From NCBI GenBank assembly GCA_039621445.1, contig CP154955.1, positions 49,646,086 through 49,710,085 of the forward strand: DNA of 64,000 nucleotides. The letters run 5' to 3'. The notes under the pieces were generated by a model, which had not been told where the DNA came from, did not search any database, and saw only the letters and a list, made by a program, of their open reading frames with translations. Source of the stretch: Euglena gracilis. Lineage: Eukaryota; Euglenida; Euglenophyceae; Euglenales. Each line of letters opens with the position of its first letter. The first letter of the stretch is position 1. The position numbers were made by a program, and so were the translations under genes. Shown here one piece after another: positions 12,454 through 24,400 of this stretch.

Positions 12454-15400
12454 CACAACACAAGACACACACACACACACACACACACGAGATACTGCAC
12501 TGCATCGCACTGCCTGCAATGTGTGGTGCTGTCCTGGCGCCCGAGCCATGTCCCTCTGGGCCTTTTGTCCCCCCAGAACCTGGACTGGCACAACGACAAG
12601 GAGATCATGAAGACCATCATCGCCTTCTACACTAAGGCCCGGGCTTTGGACTCCCTCGCCACCTTCTATGACGCGTGCGCCCAGGTGGAGATCGATGAGT
12701 ACCGTGGCCAAGCCCACCCTGCTTCATTCCACCCCTAGCCCCACCCCAAACCCCACAACAGCAAGGCCATTTGGTCATTGGTTGGATGAGCAAGGCAGGT
12801 GCTTTGAAAGATGGAAAGAACCATGTGTTAATAGAATATGCATTTCCCTAGACTTATGCTTTTGTGCACACAAATGTATATGCCTATGTCATGTCCATGT
12901 TTATGTTTAGACATATGTATATGTTTTTGTGCATACATGTGTATTAAGTACATGTTTTATATTATTATTGTACATGTATGCATTTGTGTGTGCACATCTC
13001 TCTCTCTCTCTCCAAAAAACTGGGGGGGGGGGGGGGGGGGGGGGTGGGGGGAGGGCTCTCTCTCTCTCTCTCTCTCCAGCATATGTGTGCGCGTGCACAT
13101 GTTTGTACGCAATTGGAAACAATGGGGTTATTGAGGGGTTGTGCGACGGCTGCTTGGCAGAGTACGGCCTGCATGGGACTACGAGAAGGCACTGGAGGCG
13201 ATGAAGGAGGCGCACAAGTACCTTGCGAAGTCGAAGTCCCCGGACCGCGATGCCAAGCTGCAGCAGACCGCCGAGCGCATCGAAGTTGCAGAGAGGTGTG
13301 GGTCCCAGGCTGTTTTCAAGGGTGTGGGTGGGTATGCACAGGTGGGGGATTTTCAACTCTTTGGTGGGTTTGGTTTTTGGGTGGGTAGTGCACAAGCACA
13401 CACCAGACATTCAGTTATTGTGTATCACCAAAGCCTTTTTTTGTGTGCCATGTGTATCACATCAAAATTTTTTTGTTTATCACCTCTTTATCGCCAAAAA
13501 AAATTTGTGTACGACATGTGCATCGCCAATTTTTTTGTTTATCGCTTGAGAAACACTAAGTATTACCGAAAATTGAAAAAAAGTACATTTTGTACATTGA
13601 AAAATTTTCTCTGTGCCAGGGTTTTTTTTGTACCAGGGAAGGGGGGGGGCTGGGCGGGCATCGTTATTTTTTCAGGCGGAAAAGCTTCCGTTCTAAAATC
13701 CAAAAAAGGTCTAAAACCACATTTTTTTCGAGTTTGGGTAGATGCGCAATTTCCAGCAATGTCAGAAATCATTTTTCCCTGGAGTTGGGCCGCTTTTGCT
13801 GAGATTTTGCGCAAATTTTTGCTCGGTTGGAGAGATATTTGCCAGAATGTTTTTAAGGTTTTTAAGGTTTCTGAGTCTGTGTTTGGGCCGATTTTGAGAC
13901 CTGAAGGGTCTTAAATCTTCTTGTATCACATCAACTTTTTTGTGTATCACACGTGTATCACCGCGAAGTTGTAATCCATATTAAGTGAATGTCTGGCACA
14001 CACACACACACACACACACAGTTCCGAAGGCTATTTTTCTGTATACTGATGGCCATTTTCAAGGAAGAATTGCCTTGGCCGGCCTGTGCCAAGCCTTAAA
14101 CCGACCGTCCCGGGGTGCCTGCAGGCACCCACAGAACAGGTGGCAAATTGCAAACCCTCCTGAAGAGCACATCACACTGGAATTTTTTTGTTCACCATCC
14201 ATCCATTCATTCACGATCGAAAATGGTTGCACAGATGGAGCGACTGTCTGCATTTGTCCTTCATTCGCTTGCTCGCTCACTCGTCGAACCGATTGCTTAT
14301 ATTTGGAGAAGTTGACCGGCTTATTTGGTTTTGGAGCACATGCGGTCAGCAAGGTCAGTCATTTCCGAACTACTTGGAGAAAGAAAATTCTTTTCAGCAG
14401 CCAGCATATTTTGAATTATTCTTTTTATGGTGTCTTGGGTTGAAAAGCCAAACTCCCTTTCAAGAGTTTTCCGAGGTTATTCCCACTTCAGAATAATTTT
14501 TTTTCTCTTTGCATTTTCGGCATTTTTTTTCTTGAATCCTGTCCTGAACGTGCCATGCCGTTGCAACCCCACGTTGCGTCAACCAACCGCCAACCAACTC
14601 GGACCAACCATGATATGCTGTGGACCAACTGACCAACCATGCCTGTGCGATGCGCGAGTCACACTGAGGCCAGATATTTATCTGATACTTGTGTGACTCC
14701 ACCCCCCGGGGGAGGGAGGGAGGTGGGGTTTCAAGAGTGAGTGGGTTGGGCCCTGGACCCCCTTTCGGGGGGTGGCCATGGATCAGATTTTGACTGGGCC
14801 GAAGGTCGGGCGGGAAAAAATTTTCAAGGGCTTTCGGTCGAATTTGGCTGGATTTTGGGTGGGTGGGTTTGACCTTCCCCCCCAGGGGTGGGGGGCATAC
14901 CATTGCTTAACACCTATCCTACCCACCCCCGGGGGGGTGACAGACTGGTTTTTTTCAGAGTGACTGACTGGTTTTTTTGGCCCAGAGCCCCCCCCCGGGG
15001 GGGGGGTCGTGGACTAGAGTAACCGGTGCATCGTCACGGTAAAGGAGACCCCCCCCTAACTAAAGTGGAGTATGTGCCTGGTGGGCGCTTGGTGGCCGGC
15101 GTCGTAAACAAGGTAAGTCCCGCCAGGCTCCGGCCACCTCCACGTACACAGACAAAAAGGGCCAGAGGCGAACAACAGCGCCAGGCCAGAAGAAGGGATA
15201 AAAGGCACCAAAAAACAGCCACAGTGCACACAGGGGGGGGGGTGGGGTAGGCCCGAAAATGAAAAAGTGGCTGACCCGGCGCCAAAGGCGCCAGAAATTT
15301 TCTGGGGTTTTTGAGATTTTTTTGGTAAATTTTCATTGCTTTTTGAAGAATGGCCGATCCCCCCCCGGGGAGGGGGAAAGTGACTGATTGGTTTTTTCGG

Positions 15401-18400
15401 AACAAGTGACTGACTGGGTTTTTCAGAGTGGAAAGTGACCCCCCTCCCCCCCCCCCGGGGGGTCGCTAAGCAATGGTATGGTGGGGGGTCGTGGGTGGGT
15501 GGGTGGGTTTTTGAAAAAAGTGGGTGGGTGGTTTTGGGCTTCGGGAACGAGCCCCCCCGGGGAGGATCATTAAGTGAACCTGTGACTGAGACGCAGAGCA
15601 CGTCGACGTTGGTACGTGCTTTTGCGCCCGACCACAAAACGCTAATTTAATGCAAAAAGGGATTGATCGATTTGGAACGTCGTTCTTTTGGCCGTTGCAG
15701 GTTGCTCGATTTGGGCTTTGCTCACAGCAAGGGGCTTTACATCGCAACAAGGAACCCATGAAAAAAAGTCTTCGTTCGAAGAACCCCCCCCCCAAAAGTA
15801 CTGCATGGGACAGCCGCATGAATGGTGTCGCATGAATGGTGCGTGGCGATGAGGCCACCTGGCCCTCCGCGCCCACCGGCCTCAGGTTCGTCCGGGCGCG
15901 GTCCCTGGTGAAGTCCGACCCGGAGGAGATGATCCAGGTGTGCAACGGCCTCCTGGCCGAGGCGGACATCGAGCACTCCGTCCGGGTCGGGGACGTCTTT
16001 GCGCTGCTGGTGGAGTTCTACACCTCCCAAGGTATGGATGTCCCCGGATGTATGGAGTATGTATGGAGCATGGAGTAGGTATGGAGTATGGATGTCCCCG
16101 CCCGCGGGGACATCCATACTCATTTCGGTTCATTTACCGCGTGAGCCCTTCACCAGGGATTCCCACAAATTTGTGCCACAAATAATCACGAATGATCACA
16201 AATAATCACGAACCAGCACGAAGTTGGGACTTTTCACGAAATCACGAATAATCACGAATGATCACGAAAGGTCACCATGAACCACCAGGAATACTTATTT
16301 TATGATATTTTCTCCCATTCATGAACTGCCCCTCTGTGAATGCTATTAAAAATTTAGTTCCCTCAAGGATTCCTTCAAGTTCCCTCAAGTTCCACCAAGG
16401 ATTAAGCCTTCAAAGGGGAAAACAAACATGGACAAGAGAAGATAATTACTCTCCTCTTTGCCCTTTGCTCTCGGCCACTCTCTGTCCTAATCTCTCTGCC
16501 CTCCACTCTGTCCATCATTGCCAGAGTCATCATCTTATCTCCTCCCCTGTTTTATTTTTTCTGATGATAAGGTCTGTGTTTTGGAGAACAGGTGGCTGGT
16601 GTTGGGCAGGCTGGCATGCTGCACAATGATGTGATGTCCCAGAGGTTATAGGAGGATAAGTGCTGGCAAAAGGTCAAGATGATTGGGATGGATTGCGAGC
16701 TGGTGAAGCCTGGCCTCATGAGTCTGAACAAGGTGGGCCGCGAGGACTTTTGGCTGAAATGGCCAATAACCCCCCCCCCCCCCCAAGGTTTACAGGATCT
16801 GCTTTGGTTGGTCAGCCGAAGGGGGGGGGTTTATAAATGGTGGGGTCGCTGAGCTCTTATCCCTTTGCGGGTAAGAGTGATGCTTCCAGGTTTTGAATAG
16901 TGCTGAGCTCTTAATGGGACTTGCACGTAATGAAGGATTGCAAGTTTCGGGTAATTTACAATTTACAAATTACACACGTGCTATTTACGGTAACTTTCAG
17001 TGATTTCACAGTAATTGTTGAAATGTTAAGAGCTCAGAGACCCCCCAACCCCCCTATACCCCCTTTTTTTGCAATTTTTTCCCCGATTTTTTGACCCGTT
17101 TTTGATTCAAAGTCCATGGGTTCCGGGCCAAAAACGGGGCGCTGGCGGGTCGAAAAACGCTCATTTTCGGCTCAAAAACAGTTTTTTCCAGGTGAGGCCA
17201 AAAAACATCCTTTCGGGCAATTTTTCCGATTTTTTCGACTTTTTTTGACCCCAATATGGCCGAAAACGGCCAAGTCAAGACAGGCCAAAACTGTACAAAA
17301 TGGTCGAAATTGGCCAAAAAATGGCCGTAACTCGGGCTAGGCGGGGAGTTGCGGGGAAATCAAAATACTGTTAGATGGGGCATTTTAAGGGCTCCGGACA
17401 TTTCCATTGATTTCCCAGCATTTTTGAGAAATTTGAGAAAATTTACTTTTTTTGACCCAAAAAAGGCCGAAAACAGCTAAGTCTTGCTGCCCTGTTTTGG
17501 GCCGTAAATCGGCCATATTTTGGGCTAGGCGGGGAGTGGCGGGGAAATCAAAATACTGTTAGATGGGGCGTTCCAAGGGCTTCAATTTAGGTCCCAGGAC
17601 ATTTCCTTTGATTTTGCTTCATTTTTGAGATATTTTGGAAACGTCGATTTTTTGACCCCGCAAACAGCCCAAAATGGCCCCTGAAACGGGCAAAATGGGC
17701 TGGAAAATGGCCGTAACTCGGGCCACACGGAGAGTTGGGAGGAAAAGTTAACCATGGTTGGATAGGGCAGTCCAAGGGCTTCATTTTTGCTCTCCGGACT
17801 TTTCCTTTGATTTTACTTCGTTGTTGAGATATTTTGGAAAGGTCGATTCTTTGACCAAAAAACGGCCCAAACCACACAAAAATCAAAACGGCGAACGGGG
17901 GGCGAACTTCCAGATATAATGCATATTTTCTCGAGATATTTTCGACAAATCGATTTTTTGACCCGTTTTTGGACCCCGGCGAAATGGCAGAGTCGGAAGA
18001 GGGGCGGGGGCGGGCCAATCCAACCCAGTTTGGACCCCTTCGCGGGTGAATAACTCGGGCCTGGCAGGGAGTTGGGGGTCAAACGGAGGTGATTTGGAAA
18101 CTAGAAATCCAGTAGTGAGTCGACTGGAAAAAAATTCCGGGAACAGAGCCGGGGTCATGGTGATAATCCGCGGTTTTCACGGTCTACCCAGAGGGGGGGC
18201 GGGGGGGGTCCAACCCTTTCTCCGGTGGTAAGCTTGGCTCTCCCATGAAGGGATAAGAGCTCAGCTACCTGGGCTAAAGGGGGGGTAGAACCCCCCTCCT
18301 GGGTCGGGGCCACCTGAAGAACTAGTGGATTATCTCCATGACCCCAGCTCTGTTCCCGGAATTTTTTTTTGCAGTTGTGAGCCACTGGATTTCTAGTTTC

Positions 18401-21400
18401 CGAATCACCTCCGTTTGACCCCCAACTTTTGCCAGGCCCGCAAAGGGGTCCAAACTGGGTTGGATTGCCCCCCCCCCCGGTTTCGACTCTGCCATTTCGC
18501 TGGGGTCCAAAAATCGGTCAAAAATTCGATTTTTGAAAATATCTCGAGAAAACTTGTATAATCTCTGGAAGTGTCTCACTGACCAGTGTACCCCTGGAGG
18601 CCCTCTATCGCTCCCCGATCGCCGTTTTGGCCGCCGACACGCCTGGCCCGTGTTCTGGCGCTTTTGTGGCCCAAATCGGTCATTTTGGGGTGTTTCTGGG
18701 GCCGTTTTTGGGCCAAAAAATGGATTTTTTCAAATCAATGAAAATCAATTTCCAAAATATCTCGACAATAAAGCAAAATCAAAGGAAATGTCCGGGGACC
18801 TAAATTGAAGCCCTTACAATGCCCTATCTAACGGTATTTTGATTTCCCCGCCATTCCCCGTCTTGCCCGCAATATGGCTGATTTGCAGCCCAAAACAGCG
18901 CGGCAGGCTTGCGGCTTGACCGTTTTCGGCCCTTTTTGGGGTCAAAAAAATCAATTTTTCTAAAATTTCTCAAAAATGGTGGGGCATCAAAGGAAATGTC
19001 CGACGACCTAAATTGAAGCCCTTAAAATGCCCCATCTAACAGTATTTCGATTTCCCCGCAACTCCCCGCCTAGCCCGAGTTACGGCCATTTTTCGGCCAA
19101 TTTTGGCCATTTTGTACAGTTTTGGCCTGCTTTGGCTCAGCTGTTTGGATTTTGGGTCATTTCTGGGTCAAAGCGTCGAAAAAAATCGATTGTTTTTTGC
19201 TTGAAACGATGTTTACGTCGAAAAAAATCGAATTGTTTTTTGCTTGAAACGATGTTTTTTTGGCCACCCAGCCCAAAAATGGGCGTTTTTCGACCCTTCT
19301 GGCGCCCCGTTTTTGGCCCGCAACCCATTCATTTTGGGTAATTTCTGTCATTTCCGATCAGTTGAAAAAATGAAAACGAAAGCGAATTTTTTTTTTTGCC
19401 GGGCCGGGCCGCCGGGCCAGGCCAGGCCAGGCCAAGCCGCCGGGCTGCCGGCTGGGCCGGGCCGTGCCGCCAGGCCACCGACCACCTCAAACATCTGCCA
19501 CAAGCCTCAAACATCTGCTGCGTCTGCCGTCTGCCGTCTGCCGCAGCACAGCGCCATCACATTGTAAAGAGCTCAGCACTACACAAAACCTGGTTAATAA
19601 ATCAAGGAATTGTTGGTGAAAATCCGACCTTCCCAAATGACCCTGAACCCCCCCCCCCAAACTGGCAATTTTCGGCAAATTTTGTCAAAATGTCAATTTT
19701 TTTTGATGATGGTCGGTCTCAAAAAAAGTGCCAAAAAATCCGGTTTTCTGTGGTTTGCGGCAAAAAAAAAAAAACGTCCCCGGGCGGCTTTCGTTTTTCT
19801 TCCGGGGGGGGGGTGGTTATAAGTCCAGGTTTGGTTGGTTGGCCCGGGGGGGGGGGGTATGAGTGGGGGTTATATGTGGGGGTGGGAAGGCTTAATGGTC
19901 CAGCAATGGTAGAAAATTATGGACAACTGGTCAGTATGGACAAAAATGGGCAAAAATGGACGGAAACAGCCCAAAGCTGTTAACAATGCCAAAAAAAATT
20001 GAGTTCAACCCAGGTGCCTGCACCATCCTTCAGAAAATGTTTTATTTGTGGAATTCTGCAAATTTGGCAAATTTTCACAAAATCTGCAATTTGCCGCAAA
20101 TTGTACTGTATCAAAACTGTGTATTGCTGTTTTGTGCAAGAAAGTGAAGAAACCGGACGGTTTTTTTGGTAGCACGAATAATCACGAATCAGAATCAAGT
20201 ATGGTCAGCACGAATTTGTGGGAATCCCTGCCCTAATCTCCAATTATTCCATTTTCATCCCCCCCCCCAGTCTGACCACCAAAGATTAGTACGAGACGAT
20301 TTTTAATTTGGTTGACCATCATCAAAATGCCATTTTTTTTTAACCAAATTCGCCAAATATCGGCAATTTCGGGGGTTTTTGGGTTATTTTTGGGATTCGG
20401 ATTTTCACCAACAAGTCTTTGATTATGAACCCCCACCGCGTATTAATCCCCAAATGCCAGGGTTTTTTTTCAGAGGGGTTGGACATATATGGGTAAACCC
20501 AAAAGTTCATCTGCATATGCACTGATCCCCCCAAGTAACATTTCCCCCTGCAATGTAATTTGGCTTCAATTTTTGGCAATGGGTGCTGGTTTTTGTTTAA
20601 AAAAAAGTCACACACATAATTTTATGCATGATTAAATATTTTAATGCTATTTATCAGGAAATCTTCATTGATGATTTGCAGAAAGGTCTATCATTTTCAC
20701 ATTGTCCCGTTGGACAAAGTTATTTGAAAAACTTTGAGGGGAGGAAGTGTGAAAGTTCAAATAACTGACTTAATAACCCTAAAAAAATAGCCCCCTCCAG
20801 GTGATTATCCCCCATCAGGCTTGTGCTTAGTCGGGTGCCTACCCCACGGGGGGGGGTGCTAGGGGCAGGCACCCCCATAGGACCCGATCCGACCCCCCCG
20901 GGGGGGGGGGGTAGGGTTTTGGGGAGTGCCTGCCCCTAGCAGGCACCCCCCGCTGACCCGGGCGCCGAAGGCGCCGGGGGCCCGGAAAAGGCCATTTTCA
21001 ATGAAAATTTTCTGGGTCCCCCCGAACCCCTATCCCCCCCGGGGTGTGCCTGCTAGGGGCAGGCACCTTATAGCACCCCCCTCCCCCCCGGTCGGTAAGC
21101 ACAAGCATGCCCCCCATCCCCAATAATTTTCTCAAGTGCTTGAAAAATGTGGAATCCAAGACGAAACATTTGGGACAGTTATTGAGGGAAGGAGTTACTG
21201 ATGGAATGCCAAGTATTACAATTTGCTTTTTGTTTTGCTTTAATTCTAGGGGGATATAATTCTTGGGTGGTATGACATTTGAGCTCATGGGTGGGGTGAG
21301 GGTTTGTGTTTTCTTGTTTGTTTTCTGTTTGCATTTTTGTTTTTTTGGGGGGGTTTTGCAATTTTTGGGTAATTTGGCATATCAATTTTTGAATTTCTGC

Positions 21401-24400
21401 TGGGAAATGGTTTCGGTATTCGAAGAAATCTGTATGTTTTGGATTGATTTTTGCCTGAGATCGAACTTTTTGTCTTTTTTTTTATATCACTTTTTTCTGA
21501 AGATTTCTTTGCTCAGCGAATTTGCACATTTTTTTTGGCATCAGCATGTTCCCAAAAGCATGAAAATCATGTGGGATGCATGCATGCATGCATGCATGCA
21601 TGTATGTGTGTGTGCGTGTCTGCTGTCTGTCTGTCTGTCTGTCTGTATCCATGTATGTATGTATGTATGCATGCGTACATGCACGCATGCATGCATGCAT
21701 GTGCCTATGCTTGGATGACTGTACACTCAGTTACGAAAGTCTTCATACCCCTGGCGTGTCAAAAGTCTTCATACCCCCTACTTTTTTCAAAATTTTGTGG
21801 ACAAGGCTGCGAAAGATTTCTGTTCACCACCGCACTTCCTCAAGCAGAGCCATATGCGTCCTGCAGCACACACGCCATCACGAAGGCAGGATTTGAGTTG
21901 CTGGCTGCTGTGTTATGCTCGGTCTGAGAAGCGGAACAGCAGCCACAAGGTATGCATTTTCCAGCGGTTTGTCAAAACAAAGCCAGCAGCAAAGGTGTGG
22001 AGGGTGATTGATCACAGCCGATTAATACAATTTATTCATCGAAGCAAAGGGTGCGATGCAAAATATAATGGAAAACGACGAAGCAACACACTTGCATTCC
22101 CGCTTTGGGAATGAGGGGAGGGGAGGGAGGGGAGGGAGGGGAACAGAGGTTTTCTTAAGGACCCCCGTGGCAGATCTTCCGGGCAGGCTGAAAAAAGGTG
22201 CTGGCTTGCCCCCCCCCCCCTGGGGGTGGTGGGTCCAGCTGGCCGGCAGCATGACCCAGCGGGGACCTCAAAAACAGGCAAAAAGACCCAAATCCAGCTG
22301 GGTTGGAATTCTTCAGCCAAGATTTGGAGATGAAAAACCCAAAAGCCACCTAAAAGTGCCATTGTTGGCCATTTTGACCTCCTTTTTCAAAAAATTTCGG
22401 CGCTCTGTGCTGAGAATTTTTTGATCCACGCTGGCTTCGCTGGGCTGGACCTGAACCTTATTTTAGCAAACCTCGGGGGGGGGGGGTGCTGGCTGGCTGG
22501 CTGGCTGGATTGGGTGGGGGGGGTCCTGATTAGAAAACCCCTGGGGGGGGGGTGGAGGCACAGGGCAGCAATGGTGGTTTGGGTGGTGCAAGGATTTGAA
22601 ACGAAGGAAAGACATATGGCAAAACCACACGACGCCCATCCAGCAAAACCTCATCCTTCTGCTGTGGATCTGAGCTGGCAGCTGTTTAATTAATTGGGTG
22701 CTCAATATTTGGGCTGGTTTCGCCTCTACTCTTCCGGACAGCCACCCTGAGAAGTCACGCATTGAGGGTGTGGTTTTTGTACGATACCCATAGCAGGGAT
22801 ATATTTTGCCACCATGCATATGGCATGCCAGAGGTTGTTCTTGGAGCTTTTTTCTCACATGTACCGACGGTCATTACCCTGCACCACCTCTTGCTACATA
22901 GCCTGAACAAGGTGATTATGGCGGCCGTTGGAGCAGAGGAGTATTCTCTCTTTTGATCGTCAACTTGGATGGATGGATGAAAATGTCGGCGTGTCACAAG
23001 CAGTTCCAAAACCTGGACCCCGCCCTTTAAATCAAACGGCAATGCAAATGTGCATGCCGACACAAAAATACTTAATGGCAGAAAACTGTAACGCCGCCAG
23101 AGGACCACTGCATTATAGAAATGTAACTCAACACAATAACAGCACACCACACCACACCACATTTACAAAATGCACGTGGCACATGCAGGCACAAGCGCCA
23201 GCATTTGATACAGTTGGCAAAGCGGCCTGCTTCTGATTCAAACACCATGGAGTATGTCTGGACAGTTTCCTTTAGGCCGCTCTGTGGGGGATCTGCAGGC
23301 TTCGACATGAGGAGGGCGTACGGGGTGCCCCCCCCCCCCCTGGACCAGGGGTCAGGACCACCCACCCCCTCCCACCTGCCAAGCAAGGGGGGTCCAGGCC
23401 AACCCCCCTCGTTCAGACCAACCCCCCCCAAGGGGGGGGGCAAGACCCCCAGAAAGGTCAATTTTTTCTTTCCGGCGCTTTGCGCAGAAAACCTTTGGCA
23501 ATTTTTGACAAATTTTTGCCCAAAAAGTGCTCAAAACGGCATTTTTGGCCTTTTGGAGGGTCAAATTTTTTTTTACACCCGGCACTTTTCACCGGGCCGA
23601 AAATCGGTCACACAGACCGCTCCACTTTTTGTTGGGGGGGGGTGCCCCCCACCCCCTCCTCCTGGACTAGAGGTGGGGTCTGACCCCCACCCATCCTGAT
23701 GTGGAAGCCTGGGGATCTGTCTATTCCAAGCACCCATACATCCGCCACCATGCATATGGCAGACCATGTGCCTGCTGGCGAAAGATAATCCTGCTATGGG
23801 CACCGTATGGAAGCCATACACCAGTGACTGACCACTTGGCCAGAAGAAGCAATGCCACCAAATATTGAGCACCCAACGATGTAGACAGCTGCCAACTCAG
23901 ACCAACAGATACAGGTTAAGTGGATAGGCTTCGTGTGGTTTTGCTATGTGTTTTTCCTTCGTTTCAAGTTCTTTCCCCCCCAACCACCACAGCTGCCCTG
24001 TGCTTTCCCCTCCCTCCCCTCCCCTCATTCCCAAAGCGGGAATGCAAGTGTGTTGCTTCGTCGTTTTCCATTATATTTTGCATTGCACCGTTTGCTTCGA
24101 TGAATAAATTGTATTAATGGGCTGTGATCAATCACCCTCCACACCTTTGCTGCTGGCTTTGTTTTGACAAACCGCTGGAAAATGCATACCTTGTGGCTGC
24201 TGTTCCGCTTCTCAGACCGAGCATAACACAGCAGCCAGCAACTCAAGTCCTGCCGTCGTGATGGCGTGTGTGCTGCAGGACGCATATGGCTCGGCTTGAG
24301 GAAGTGCGGTGGTGAACAGAAATCTTTCGCAGCCTTGTCCACAAAATTTTGAAAAAAAGTAGGGTGTATGAAGACTTTTGACACGCCAGGGGTATGAAGA

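Larger units (their letters stand above)
13296..15885 (+). other. IFT140 intron with a hAT-like element
   Basis: 2.6 kb. It contains (CA)n at 13998-14020 and a 585-bp hAT-like element at 14896-15480. The rest is low complexity with no supported gene. Confidence 0.6.

Noticed and set aside
12010-12738. 242-codon plus-strand ORF
   Set aside because: Only two parts of it, 12149-12267 and 12577-12698, are real IFT140 exons; the middle is a translated (CA)n intron.
22544-22551. Target duplication for the nested element at 22144
   Set aside because: Left flank GAGGGGAA does not match the G run on the right; a duplication may have been lost to homopolymer change but cannot be shown.
24025-24384. 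119-codon minus-strand ORF (and its plus-strand partner at 21797-22114)
   Set aside because: It lies wholly inside the long inverted arms of the fold-back element; the similarity of the two frames follows from DNA identity, and no domain is seen.
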